NCBI GenBank assembly: GCA_024305405.1
Contig: JAKNDB010000097.1
Span: forward strand, 241,001 to 305,000
Source of the DNA: Dirofilaria immitis
Lineage: Eukaryota; Nematoda; Chromadorea; Rhabditida; Onchocercidae
Length of the DNA: 64,000 nucleotides
Direction: 5' to 3'
The notes under the pieces are model-generated. The model was not told where the DNA came from, searched no databases, and was given only the letters and a program-made list of their open reading frames with translations. Shown piece after piece: positions 1-12,900 of the stretch. Every line of letters begins with the position of its first letter. The first letter of the stretch is position 1. Made by a program: the position numbers and the translations under genes.

Positions 1-185
1 AAGCGTTAGCTATGACTAATAAATTTGGTACTAAATGACGCAAATTTTTTTAATAATTGATTGCATGTATATATATCGAATATTTCACTGACCAGTTTGA
101 AAAAAATACTTACAAAAATTAGTGGCTAAATATATCAATAAAATAGAATTGTAAAATGGATCATAAATAAACGAAATTACAAATA
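1..185 (-). repeat. Diverged edge of a further copy of the duplicated block
   Basis: This stretch aligns, in inverted orientation, with 2,649-2,822 of the first full block, and in the same orientation with about 13,960-14,150 of the second. Shared landmarks are a 'actaaatgacgcaaattt' core, an 'attgattgcat' core and 'gtaaaatggatcata'. It is clearly more diverged than the three full copies are from one another. Similarity is lost near position 185. It suggests the alternating array extends to the left of the window. Confidence 0.7.
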
Positions 186-286
186 TAGCGATGAAAAGAA
201 CGATTCATAAAAAAATGAGTTTGAAAAGCTTGATAATCTTGAATAATGTAAATGTTTTGTGAGGTAATAGAAACCTTTTCATAGCC

Positions 287-418
287 TCATCGAAAAATCA
301 TAAATCTATGTGAATTTATGCGAGCAAAAATCATGCCTGCCTCTGGAATATCAATGTAACTGGCAGCAGAATTTAATACCACTGTTTGATTCTCTTCATT
401 TCGAAATTTAGAATGCAA
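287..418 (-). CDS. Exon-like open segment, unknown product
   Basis: A 43-codon open stretch on the minus strand between two in-frame stops. Its amino acid mix is natural (it includes NSAASYIDIPEAGMIFARI) and its GC is higher than its surroundings. There is no methionine at the start, so if real it is an internal or terminal exon or a decayed gene piece. I do not recognise the product. It lies between the left-edge repeat trace and the first full block and has no counterpart that I could see in the other blocks. Confidence 0.35.
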   Translation of the reverse strand: MHSKFRNEENQTVVLNSAASYIDIPEAGMIFARINSHRFMIFR

Positions 419-931
419 TCAATCGGATGAATTATTCATTGCCAAAAAGATATTTGTTAACAGCGAAATATTGAAATTTGCAGAAAGTCAAATATTTCAA
501 ATTTTGAAAAATGCAATTTTATTAAGATCGATTCTAGATAAAATTTTTATTTGTTTGCCAAAAATAATTGTACATGGAATATGCAAGCATTTGTTCCTCG
601 CTTTTTTATTCAAAATCTATAGATGAAAAATCATTTAATCATTTTAATGCATAGTTCGAGTATAATTTCAACCAGGAAAGGTAGATATCAGAAATTGAGA
701 TGAATCAGATAGTCTCATATCAAATATATTGTTGATTCAGGTATCATAAATGGTATGATTTCAGATCTATTAAATTGTCATTGATTATAATTGGTATTAT
801 TTTGTCTGATTTAATTTTAATTTATCGAATTACTCGTATTGATGAATAATTAAATCACATTGGAGAAATTTAAATATTAATGTAAATTTTAGACGAAATT
901 TTCAATATAAATTCTAAATTAGAGCAAAATA

Positions 932-1080
932 GACGTGCAATGATTTAGAGTGAATAGAAGAGATTATCAGATAATAGTGATATGATAAATTTGATGTTTG
1001 GTTTTTTATTTAGTAGAAGAATGAAATTATCAACAAAAACTACAATAATCTCTTTCATTCACTCCAAATCATTACACGTC
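932..1080. mobile_element. Short TIR element, deleted form
   Basis: A 149-bp element whose ends are inverted repeats beginning GACGTGCAATGATTTAGAGT. The right-hand arm is full length (over 100 bp), while the left arm is cut to about 35 bp. A 929-bp relative occupies the matching site in copy 2 (15,701-16,629), so this is best read as an internal deletion derivative of MITE type. I could not identify a target-site duplication: flanking bases outside the shared GACGTGC do not match. Confidence 0.6.
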
Positions 1081-1272
1081 ACTCAATGATTTTGTCATAC
1101 TAATTAATCGAATTATTTAAAATGTTAAAATCAGAGTTTTTATTAGTGACATGTAACTATTGCAGCATATAACTATCCCTTTTAGCATCAAATAATTTAG
1201 TGTCTATTTATCAAAATGATACCATGCATCGTTTTTATCAAAAATTTATAAATTGAATTTTGAAACGTTGGC

Positions 1273-1403
1273 AAATTTCTTGTTTTTACCTCATCTATTA
1301 ATAAGAGATAAGAATTTTAAATAACCTAAACTGTTCCTGATAATTATACAAAATATTACTCATCCCATTTCTTGATAAGCAAGTTGGCTAAAAAGATTTA
1401 CAA
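1273..1403 (+). repeat. Direct repeat R, left copy in block 1
   Basis: About 130 bp, nearly identical to 3,296-3,424 in the same orientation. The two flank 1.9 kb of block sequence. In copy 3 the left R is absent and the sequence instead continues into an open reading frame at 17,145-17,390. The right end of this R is therefore exactly the rearrangement junction. Confidence 0.8.
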
Positions 1404-3213
1404 TACGATGTATCCATCTCACTGACTGCAAAATGTATATGAGGGAATGATTCATTAATAAATGGATCTCAATCCACAAATAAAAATCCATCCACGGTAT
1501 TCGGAATAATTAGTGTCAAGTATTGTCAGTTGAGAATTTTGTTGAGCAATGCAATACCATCTAATTTCTTGCGTCAAACTTTTCAGAACGAACAAAGTTG
1601 AACAAGTCCTAAGTTCAATTTACAAACATTTTTGTTCAGCAAATGACAATTTATGGTAATAGTTTAATACGTTAAAAATCAAAAACTACTATAAAACTAT
1701 GAATTCTGATTTCACTTGCGGATGCCCACATAATATTAGCGTCTTAAAAGTGAACTGATAAAGACTGGCTACGAGATCGGACATCTACCCATGTACTACC
1801 AGTCATACTAATCTTTCTGCAATACTTTTTTCCGCAATTCCTTAATGTATTTCATTTCTGCGCCAACTCTTTTTTTTCATTTATTAGAATAAATATGACT
1901 CAATTTAAATTTTCATGCAAGAATTTTTAACAAATTACATAAAAATTATAACTTTCGTAGCTATTTTATTGAGTAATGACCCAAATAAATTATTGATAAT
2001 GTTAATGTACAGAAATGTATATCAAGAAGTATCGGAATGTGAAATGAACTTTTTATTTATAATACATTCGAATATATTATTATATTATCTACAAGTTCTA
2101 TCAACTTCTATATCATATAAGTGACTTGAAAATATGAAAACCATTTCGAATAGCAGCAGTAAGCAACCAAGCCATTTCTATAATAAATCATAAGAAAATA
2201 TCATTTCAACGTCCTTATCAGCTTGTCTAATAAATATGAATCTTGAAAAAAGGTGCAAGCAACATATCTTACAGAAAATATATGAAGATACAAGTATATA
2301 ACCACATAATAACAGACATCAGATAAAATCCAATAAGGAAATTCCTTATGAAAGGAAATTCCAAATTATATATATTTCAAAGTGAAGCCATTTTTTTAAA
2401 AGGATGAAGTGGAATGTATTAAATTAATCTAATTATCATCAAAAACAAGATTGTCCGCTATAGTTATGATTTCTTCAGATCTAAATCGTGACATGAAAGT
2501 ATCTGCCGTCATTTAAAATTGGATATGTCAGTTGTGATGCTTTTAATCTACTTCATTGAAAATTTCAGAATCTAGATTCTGATTGATCCAATCAAACTGA
2601 TTTACTTGATTTTTGATTCTTTCCTAATTGTCCGAAGTCATATTGTAATTTCGTTCGCTTATGATCCATTTTACAGTTTTATCGATATATTTAACTACTA
2701 ATTTTTTCTATATGTTTATTTTTTTCCCCAAAACTGATCGATAGTATATATTAATGCAATCAACTATTACAAAATTTGCGTCATTTTAGTAGCAAATTTA
2801 CTCGCCAGAGATGACGCTTTTTCCGTATGAAATTTCAAATATTGATATTTTCAAACATTTTCATCTTTTCATTCATCTCTGAAAATAAGTTTGAATTTAA
2901 TTAAAAATTTGCAAATCCGAACAAAAACATTGATGAAACCATTTCGACATATATAAATATATATTAAACAAAAAATATTTCGTTTTGCCGCTAATATGGC
3001 CTCATTTAGAAGGTATGAAAATATTGAAATAAAAATAAAATTATGGAAAAAAAATGTATAACTTATATCGAACAGTACAGTAATAGCAATTCAAAAAAAT
3101 TTTTCCTGAATATCAAGGATTAAACAGTTGGCGCTAAACATTGACCGATTAATCTCCTCTGTCCCTTACACCCACCAAAATTCGTTTTTGCACGTGGATT
3201 GCTATTTTTATAA

Positions 3214-3285
3214 GCTGAGAAGCCTTATGGTTGTTCGGAATGTGAGAAGGCTTGCAGGTTGTTCGAAATGAAAGTTGAATTTTGA
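3214..3285 (+). pseudogene. Possible C2H2 zinc-finger remnant
   Basis: A 23-codon open stretch reads AEKPYGCSECEKA and then an unrelated tail before a stop. EKPY-x-C-x2-C-x-KA is the classic linker plus first half of a Krueppel-type C2H2 finger, but the histidine half is missing. The corresponding sequence in copies 2 and 3 lacks one base here, so the tail differs. It may be chance, because the stretch is short. Confidence 0.3.
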
Positions 3286-3295
3286 AACCTTGAAG

Positions 3296-3424
3296 AATTT
3301 CTTGTTTTTACCTCACCTGTTAATAAGAGATAAGAATTTTAAATAACCTAAAACTGTTCCTGATAATTATGCAATATTACTCATCCCATTTCTTAATAAG
3401 CAAGTTGGCTAAAAAGATTTACAA
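3296..3424 (+). repeat. Direct repeat R, right copy in block 1
   Basis: Second R of block 1, just upstream of the secreted-protein gene. Orthologous positions are 13,359-13,487 in block 2 and 19,167-19,295 in block 3. Confidence 0.8.
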
Positions 3425-3636
3425 CTTTGATTCTATTTCCGAAATTTGTAGGAAAATGTTAAATTTTGCTTAAAAACATTCAAAATTTTATAAAGTTGCT
3501 ATTGTGAATATTATTATATAAGGCGTGTAATATGATAAATTTGAACTTTTAATTAGAAATAAAAATACTGTGATTAATGATTATATGTAATATTGCAATT
3601 TCATTTTATATTTTCAGCTCTCAATAATCTTCGAAT

Positions 3637-6600
3637 ATGACTTTTCATATCTGGAAAATCTTGAAAATGCAAATTCTTTCTACATTGCTATTTATTTCTC
3701 TTTGTTCTGTTGTAATCATCAACGGTACACCAATTACTACAACTCCTGAAGGTAAATTTGAGGATTTCATTCATTTATATAATTAAACTATGCATAATAA
3801 AATGATTTAGGCAAAATAAATAATGTGGAATTTGATGAAGCTGGCGAATATTCCAATAGTGAATTCTATAGATCTAAGGAAAAGATAAAGTTAACAGGTA
3901 AATTTGAAAATTTTTGCTATCAATTAATTTCATTTTGTAAAATTAAATAATTCAGAAGGCATAAATAGTGATGAAATAAACGTAATTGCCATATATTTAA
4001 ATGTTATGGTAGGCGCTATTTTGATATGAGATTCATTTTTGACCTAACTATGCACAATTAAATGATTTAGGCGAAATAAGTAATGTGAAATTTGATGCAG
4101 TTAGCGAATATTCGAATAATCGATCTGATGAAGCTACGAAATGCCTGGATACAATAAAGCTAACAAATAAATTTGAAGATTTTTGCTATCGATGAATTTC
4201 TTTTGTAAAATTAAATAATTTAGAAGATACAAATAGTGAGGTATTAAATCTACTTACAATATTGAAAATTATGGAGAACGCTGATCCGGCAGAGGATCCA
4301 CTGAAAATGTCTTTCGCAATTTTCCGCAACAATGATCTCCTTCCGTTGCGCTCGTTGGTCTTTTACATTTAGTTCATCAATTTATTTTTAAATTTTTATT
4401 TATTACCGATAATAATGTCCCCTTTCAATAAAATAATAAGATCAATCTATCATCTGTCATCACTTTTTTCCTCAAACTTATCGTATTGAAGGATTTCTCA
4501 ATCGTTCAACGTATTTATAACCGATGTATTGCTAAAACGGATTAGACCATTGATTATCAAAAATTTTAAAATAGCCAGTCCAATTGATCGGCGATTCCTT
4601 CCTGCGTATGAAATACCTGATGATATTGAAAACGACACTTTAGTGGTTAGTTTTTACTTCTAAGTCTTACTAAATTTGATCTTTAATAAAGTCAACCATT
4701 TTACTACATTTGTTCCATTTCATTAAGATTTCATTGATATAAATCTGTCATATTTTCTAGTTTTTTACAAATTAGAAAATTTTTAATACAATGACATTAT
4801 TCATATTATTGAAATCTCAAAATTATATTTCATTCAGCTACTTGAAGATTAAGTTACTGGATGCCGAAACAAAGTATTCAAAAAACTATCAACTGTTAAA
4901 AGAAAATTCAATTAAAAACTTATTCTAGCTTGCAAGATGCCAATCAAAATTTTTATTTAACATAAGCGATGGTCTTGAATCGGCAAAACATGAATTAGGA
5001 GAAGGCGCATATCTTGCTAAATGGCTTGGCTTTTGGCCTCCAATTGAATACATAATTTGTAAGTAATTTTAACGATTTTGTATTTCTGCCAAAATAATTC
5101 TTAATTATTGATTTATCGTTCAATTTTATTTAACTTAAAAAAATGAAATTTTAGTTTTGTTTGCTTAAAATAGAATAAAATATCGGTTTTCCAGTTAATA
5201 ATTCCAACTTTTGGCTTTGTGGAAATGCCATATTTATTCCAAAGGCGTACGTTTCAAATATCGCTGGTTTTGAGGATACCATCAATTGGAAGTTAGTTGC
5301 ATGCTTTACTAAAAGCATTTATTTGCTAAGATCAAAATTCTGAGTATGAGATGATTAAAATATTTTTCAATCCTTCGATATCCTTCATAGTAATAGAAAT
5401 ACTGCATAAAACTGAAATGCTTTTGATAGAGAAGATCTGAAATCTTAACAGAGTTGGTTTCATCATCCGTTTTGATAATCATATAACGCATCATAATTGT
5501 CTTTATTATTATTATCAGCTGGATTTGTTTGATGATAATTATTGAAATTATTATTAAGTTAAAAATGAAAAACGCAATTGGTAAGCAGTGTTTCATTTGC
5601 AGGAAAATATAATTTAATGCAATGATCAGACTGTTCGCCTCAAATGAATATTAATAATTAATTTTCAGAAGGGAATACATCAGTAAAAATACGACAGAAT
5701 GGGAGAGAGTAATAGTAATAATTACTAAATATTTTTCTCTTTTCTAAAATTTTTAAGAATTATTAATATTTTCTAATATTTCTGTTAGTCGTCTTATAAT
5801 TTAATTCGATAATATTTCACTGTTGAACAGATTGCTCGTAAATGAAATAAATGAATCGCAATTTTCAGCAAGAAGCGAAATTAGTTTTCATTTTTTCTGA
5901 TTGTTCATGGTCTCTAATGGAATCGGTAGTGTTCTCTGATATTTTTCGATCAGAAAAAACCGTTCTCTATCTATCTGTTATATTGGACCCAGTAGCACTT
6001 CTTATAAACCTAAGTAAATCGATTATTATATGCATCAGGTGTATAAATTTAGTGATAATTTGTTAGAAAGTATCAGAAAGAAATAAGATTTTCGCAAAAA
6101 CATTACAGAAAAAATATCAAATCAATACAGTCTATAAATAAACAAGGCATATCAATTTTCATTATTATATAATCATAATTTCAGATACAGTAATGAATTT
6201 ACATCTATAATATTTTACGATAGCAATATTGAAGCATCGACGTTTCTTGTGAGAACAAAAAATAAAAAGAGCTGAGAGAAAAATTGTTGGAGTGGAAGGT
6301 TTCATTTCTTTTTGTTCTTATAACTTGATTTTTTAATTTAATTTTATTGATTTAAATTGATTATAACTATCAGTCAGGTTGATGTTCAATAAAATCATTG
6401 TTATGTTTACAATTAATTAATTTATCAATTGTTATTAGCTCACTTTGTGAACTTTTTTATTATCGTTCCAATTTTGAGTTGTTTACCATCTGTTTTGCAT
6501 ACATTCTTCCAATTATTTTATTTTACAGTATGGATTAGATTTTCTCAAAAGCCATTATATTATCGCATTTCATTTTATGGAAAATGAGATGATAACAACT

Positions 6601-6844
6601 AATGGAAATATATTTAGGTTTGGAAGATTCAATTTTTTTGTTTTTTATGCATCTCTTGAAATGATATAGTTTTATTTTCAGGGAGATATTCGATATTGAG
6701 CCATTTTCCATGAATTTTCCTGCTGAATGGGGTAAAGTAATCGGTTTAGTTCATCACAATTCTACGACGAATTCTTTGAACGATGGCCAAGTATTTGCAA
6801 TAATTGGGTTGAAGAAATTTTTTCGTCGCCGTATATTAGATTGA
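3637..6844 (+). pseudogene. Secreted-protein gene, copy 1 (broken)
   Basis: Same gene as at 19,508-22,714, in decayed form. The signal peptide exon is open and is preceded by TTTTCAG. The exons encoding DRRFLPAY, KWLGFWPPIEYII, IFIPKAYVSNIAGF and the last exon (FPAEWGKVIGLVHHN) are still open. The second exon is replaced by three tandem exon-intron modules (3,750-4,350), and the donor of the third has lost its GT. Exon 7 is one T short (ATTTTTCG against ATTTTTTCG in the other copies), which shifts the frame, and its donor region is altered. An in-frame TAG sits at the ninth residue after LLPLRSL in the reading that is open in the other copies. It may be a pseudogene or an ancestral layout partly decayed. 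The tripled modules show how the second exon of the other copies could have formed. Confidence 0.7.
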
Positions 6845-7054
6845 ATTTTCCAATTTATTAATAAAAAATACAATGCAGGTTTCCCTCAGCAAATTATTTC
6901 TAAAAAAATCACAGTTATTAGTCGAATTTGCTAGAATGTTAATTATTTTTATAATATAAAAATTATTTTGAATTTAAGAAATCGAATTCTAAAAAATTTG
7001 AGTTGGGGAAGAATAGGCGAAACATTTAGTGGAAATGTTGGAAGATAAGGATGT

Positions 7055-9585
7055 TAAGACTGTTTGAATGATTTGCTATCGATACTTCTTTTCTTTGCCT
7101 TCCACAGTTTTTAATTCAGGAGCTATGTTATCTCAGCGTTACAACTTCATAGTAATATAGAGCATATTAATTGATAGTAGAAGTAAGAATAAGATAACAG
7201 AATATGTTAAAACAAAATAGTTCAATAGCACATCAAAAATTATCAAACGATTTATATCTTTTAAAAATAATGAAATATATAATTCTTATGATATCTTTAT
7301 TGAATTTTATTTTCCTTTAGTATAAGCATTTTATTATTTACAGTTATCAATATTTCAAATATCATTTCATATCTTTTGTAAATTGAAAAGTTCTAAAATT
7401 TATTTTTATTTTGTCCTCCACATTTATTGTACTTTTTGTATGCTATTAAAAATAAAAACTATGATAATATGTTACTAACAATAAAAACTACGATAAAAAT
7501 CAAATATCATATGCATCTTAAATGCAAATGCTTTTAAAACAAACTTAGAGAAGAATAGACAATTAAATCACGAAATAAATATATTTATATGATTATTACA
7601 ACTATATTAAATTGCATAATTCAATAACTTGCATGACATTTCGAATATTTACGAATAATTAGTCCAAAGCCATTTACATGAATCTAAATAATATTAATTG
7701 TGGGAAATAAGTTAAATTAAATGGTTCAAAATTTATATAAACTTTTTAGTAGCACATATTCAATATATTTAAAATTCAAATAAAAGATTTAAAATTAAGA
7801 TCGAAAATAACTTGAAGTCTATTGCATGATACACATATGTAATATTTATTAGATTAAAATAATCAAATTACGATGCATATTGGATAATTCTTGCTAATAA
7901 TCGGTCCGAAATCTTCATCTTCCCATCTCTCACCATTGCGCGATTTCCACTTCCACGCTGATGAATGTTGCAATAATTCCAAATGATTTGTATCATCCAT
8001 ATTTCTGCAAACAATCTGTTCGATTATATATCGAAATTATCGAGGAAAAAAAACCTGATGTAATACCATCGTTTATATCAAATTAATGCTATTCCGCTAT
8101 GGAAAAATATGATGCGAAACACATATAAATAAATTTTTAATTAAAATCAGTCAAAACAATCATTCCTATCCAACAATTTAATATAACTTATTAACTTAAC
8201 GTAATCAAGTAATCATTGAACTCCCAGCAACCAAATTTGGATTTTCCATTTACAACCCAAGCAACTCCTTTACTAATACCATATTTCGTAATCTTATCAA
8301 TCCAAATCGCCTCTTCCTCTCGTACCTTCCGTTGAGAAATCTTCAAAGAATTTTCAGAAATTAATTGTTTTGCTAGAATTGAAATGTCAAAGAAAAAATC
8401 TGAAAATAAAATTCGGAACAGCATGAGTTCAAGATACGAGACAAAAACTTAAATGACGAATGGCTTGAAATATGAAATATCCAGAAATTTAACGTATAAA
8501 TTAATTTAAGATCTCTACTAATTTAAGATGCTGAATAGTTCAAGTTTTTAAAAACTGAAATAATAAACATTTGAGATATTATATGTTCAAGATATCAGGG
8601 ATTTGAATGATATACAGAAATCTCAAAAGAAAATAACTGATTAATGTTTAGTAATATGATATATTAAATCACAAGTGGAACGAGGTTAATTAGTCAGGGA
8701 TAATAAGTGATGTTCAAGTATCTGAAAGTGACAAACAATCTTTTGAAATAAATTTGAGATTTCACTCTTGGTCTGTATAAATGACTTATTCAATTCGAAT
8801 TGGATTATATAAATTGAAAATTTCTCACATAAGATATACCGAATATTTCAAAGAGATTCAATAGATGAAATTCTAATTTTTTATTCTCAGTGGTATATTA
8901 TTATCACTAATCATAATGCATTTTGTAAAGTTAATTTTTATAAAATTTTGTTACCTAAAAATATGAAAGACTTATATTCCTTTGGCACTATACTATTATT
9001 TTTGCAAGTATTCAAACTTCAATATTATTTCATTAACTTTTTCATCTATATGTGATAGGAGAATATTGTCAAAGCAAAATTTGAATTAATATTTGAATGT
9101 GACGGAATAAATTAATATTTCGCTTAATTTTATTCAATAACAAATGTATGGATGATTAAAAAAGAAAATATGTATTGATTAGGATCAAACAATGATCAAC
9201 AACATGAATGAAAATTTAAACAAAAATAAAAAAATCGAGATTACCGTATCAATTACTTTTGGTTTTTGATTATTGTAGTCAACCATTTTCTATTTTTCAT
9301 TATTTATGTTCAATTATTTTACTACTTTTGATTATTCTAATTTAGAAAATGAATAATTAAAAAGAAAAAGAGGAATAAATCAATCGATGAATGCATTTCA
9401 TTGAATGCATTTTCATCTATTTCAGTTTCTTAATTCTTTTTGAACTAATGAAATTATTTCGCAAAAAATTCTTAATTTCATATTCTTGATATTATATTTT
9501 TGACAAAATTTTATGCTTTTCATCTATTCATAAATAACGACATTATTAAAAATCTTTCTATTAAAATTTGTATTTAAAATGTGAA
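7055..9585. other. Spacer between inverted blocks 1 and 2
   Basis: Mostly AT-rich sequence without block homology. It holds the two minus-strand exons at 7,863-8,399. A 110-bp stretch (7,332-7,443) is a diverged copy of 23,867-23,975, meaning an older duplication reaches beyond the recent block ends. On the minus strand that stretch keeps the reading INVEDKIKIN followed by a stop in both places. I see nothing else in 8,400-9,585. Confidence 0.7.
7863..8399 (-). CDS. Two 3' exons of an unknown gene
   Basis: Two exons join in phase on the minus strand. The upstream exon (8,399-8,201) follows an ATTTTCAG acceptor and ends at a GTTAAGT donor. The terminal exon (8,004-7,863) follows TTTGCAG and ends in TGA. 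Together they give about 112 residues rich in charged and tryptophan residues, including GVAWVVNGKSKFGCWEF and SRNGERWEDEDFGPII. The incoming phase (one base carried over) means at least one more exon lies upstream, which I did not find. The sequence is not part of the duplicated block. I do not recognise the family. The matching phase across the junction and natural composition make a real gene or recent remnant likely. Confidence 0.55.
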
Positions 9586-9937
9586 ATTCCATTTGGAAAG
9601 TGATCGAACTAATCGATTCTTTTGAATGAATTTTTGAATAAATACTATTGCATTGATTTATATAAACAATTAATCTGTTAAATTTGAAATTTAAAAATTA
9701 AATTAAATTGTAATGAAATTTACAAGATTATACATCCTTATCTTCCAACATTTCCACTAAACGTTTCGCCTATTCTTCCCCAACTAGTCAACTTTCAAAT
9801 TTTTTAGAATTCGATTTCTTAAATTCAAAATAATTTTTATATTATAAAAATTAATTAACATTCTAGCAAATTCGACTAATAGCTGTAATTTTTTAGAAAT
9901 AATTTGCATTGTATTTTTTATTAATAAATTGCAAAAT

Positions 9938-12900
9938 TCAATCTAATATACGGCGACGAAAAAATTTCTTCAACCCAATTATTGCAAATACTTGGCCATT
10001 GTTCAAAGAATTCGTCGTAGAATTGTGATGAACTAAACCGATTACTTTACCCCATTCAGCAGGAAAATTCATGGAAAATGGCTCAATATCGAATATCTCC
10101 CTGAAAATAAAATTATATCATTTCAAGAGATGCACTAAAAAACAAAGAAAAATTGAATCTTCCAAACCTAAATATATTTCCATTAGTTGTTATCATCTCA
10201 TTTTCCATAAAATGAAATGCGATAATATAATGGCTTTTGAGAAAATCTAATCCATACTGTAAAATAAAATAATTGGAAGAATGTATGCAAAACAGATGGT
10301 AAACAACTCAAAATTGGAACGATAATAAAAAGTTCACAAAGTGAGCTAATAACAATTGATAAATTAATTAATTGTAAACATAACAATGATTTTATTGAAC
10401 ATCAACCTGACTGATAGTTATAATCAATTTAAATCAATAAAATTAAATTAAAAAATCAAGTTATAAGAACAAAAGAAATGAAACCTTCCACTCCAACAAT
10501 TTTTCTCTCAGCTCTTTTTTATCTTTTGTTCTCACAAGAAACGTCGATGCTTCAATATTGCTATCGTAAAATATTATAGATGTAAATTTATTACGGTATC
10601 TGAAATTATGATTATATAATAATGAAAATTGATATGCCTTGTTTATTTATATTCTTGATATTTTGATTAACTTGATATTTTTTCTGTAATGTTTTTGCGA
10701 AAATCTGATCTCTTTCTGATCACTCACTTACAAATTATCTTAAAATTAATACATCTTCTGATTCATGTAATAATCCACTTACGTAATCTCATTAGAAGTT
10801 TCACTGGGTCCAATATAACAGATAGGTAGAGAACGGTTTTTCTGATCGAAAAAATATCAGAGAACACTACCGATTCCATTAGAGACCATGAACAATCAGA
10901 AAAAATGAAAACTAATTTCGCTTCTTGCTGAAAATTGCGATTCATTTATTTCATTATACGAGCAATCTGTTCAACAGTGAAATATTATCGAATTAAATTA
11001 TAAGACGACTAACAGAAATATTAGAAAATATTAATAATTCTTAAAAATTTTAGAAAAGAGAAAAATATTTAGTAATTATTACTATTACTCTCTCCCATTC
11101 TGTCGTATTTTTACTGATGTATTCCTTTCTGAAAATTAATTATTAATATTCATTTGAGGCGAACAGTCTGATCATTGCATTAAATTATATTTTCCTGCAA
11201 ATGAAACACTGCTTACCAATTGCGTTTTTCATTTTTAACTTAATAATAATTTCAATAATTATCATCAAACAAATCCAGTTGATAATAATAATAAAGACAA
11301 TTATGATGCGTTATATGATTATCAAAACGGATGATGAAACCAACTCTGTTAAGATTTCAGATCTTCTCTATCAAAAGCATTTCAGTTTTATGCAGTATTT
11401 CTATTACTATGAAGGATATCGAAGGATTGAAAAATATTTTAATCATCTCATACTCAGAATTTTGATCTCAGCAAATAAATGCTTTCAATAAAGCATGCAA
11501 TTAACTTCCAATTGATGGTATCCTCAAAACCAGCGATATTTGAGACGTACGCCTTTGGAATAAATATGGAATAACTTAATGATAATTGTAATAATCTTCC
11601 TTATCAAAGAATTTCAGTTTTACGCAGTATTTATACTACCGTGAAGGATATCGAAGGATTGAAAAATTATTTAATCACCTCATATTCAGAATTTTGATCT
11701 CAACAAATGAACAGGAATAAAAAAAAATTAAAAAATTTGCTTTCAATAAAGCATGCAACCAACTTCGAATAGATGACATTGAGAAAACTAGCGATATTTG
11801 GAATGTACGCCTTTGGAATAAATATGGAATCTTCATAAAGCCACCGCTTGGAATTATTAACTGGAAAAACCAATATCTTATTCTATTTTAAGCAAACAAA
11901 ACTGAAATTTCATTTTTTAAATTAAATAAAATTGAACGATAAATCAATAATTAAGAATTATTTTGGCAGAAATACAAAATCGTTAAAATTACTTACAAAT
12001 TATATATTCAATTGGAGGCCAAAAGCCAAGCCATTTAGCGAAATATGCGCCTTCTCCTAATTCATGTTTTGCCGATTCAAGACCATCGCTTATGTTAAAT
12101 AAAAATTTAAATTGGCATCTTGCAAGCTAGAATAAGATAAGTTTTTAATTGAATTTTCTTTTTGACAGTTGATAGTTTTTGAATACTTTGCTTCGGCATC
12201 CAGTAACTTAATCTTCAAGTAGCTGAATGAAATATAATTTTGAGATTTCAATAATATGAATAATGTCATTGTATTAAAAATTTTTTAATTTGTAAAAAAC
12301 TAGAAAATATGACAGATTCATATCAATGAAATCTTAATGGAATGGAACAAATATAGTAAAATTGACTTTATTAAAGATCAAATTCTATGCGTTAGTAAGG
12401 CTCAGAAGTAAAAACTAACCACTAAAGTGTCGCTATGCATATCATCAAGTGTTTTATACGCAGGAAGGAATCGCCGATCAACTGGACTGGTTATGTCACC
12501 ATCTTTCATAATCAATGGTCTAATCCGTTTTAGCAATACATCAATTACAAATACTTTGAACGATTGAGAAATCCTTCAATACGATAAGTTGGAGGAAAAG
12601 GTGATGACAGATGATAGATTGATCTTATTATTTTGTTGAAAAGGCACATTATTTTCGGTAATAAATGAAAATTTAAAAATAATTTGATGAAATAAATGTA
12701 AAAGACCAACGAGCGCAACGGAAGGAGATCATTGTTGCGGAAAATTGCGAAACACATTTTCAGTGGATCCTCTGCCGGATCAGCATTCTCCATAATTTTG
12801 AATATCGCAAGTAGATTTAATGCCTTACCATTTGTATCATCGATAGGAAATCGATAGCAAAAATCTTCAAATTTACTTGTTAGCTTTGTTCTATCCAGGC

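Larger units (their letters stand above)
531..7054 (+). repeat. Duplicated block, copy 1 (plus)
   Basis: First full copy of a block present three times in alternating orientation. It matches 9,586-17,030 in reverse complement and, from about 1,405, 17,275-23,065 directly. The left match with copy 2 starts at the shared 'attctaga' (531 against 17,030). The right match with copy 3 stops after 'gataaggatgt' at 7,054. This copy differs from the other two by a tripled 5' exon module, a single instead of duplicated fifth exon, and frame-breaking changes in its gene, so copies 2 and 3 are the closer pair. Confidence 0.9.

Noticed and set aside
1915..2124. A 69-codon frame identical in blocks 1 and 3 as a small gene
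   Set aside because: The DNA around it is equally identical, so sharing the frame shows nothing. The composition is AT-driven and there is no splice or domain signal.
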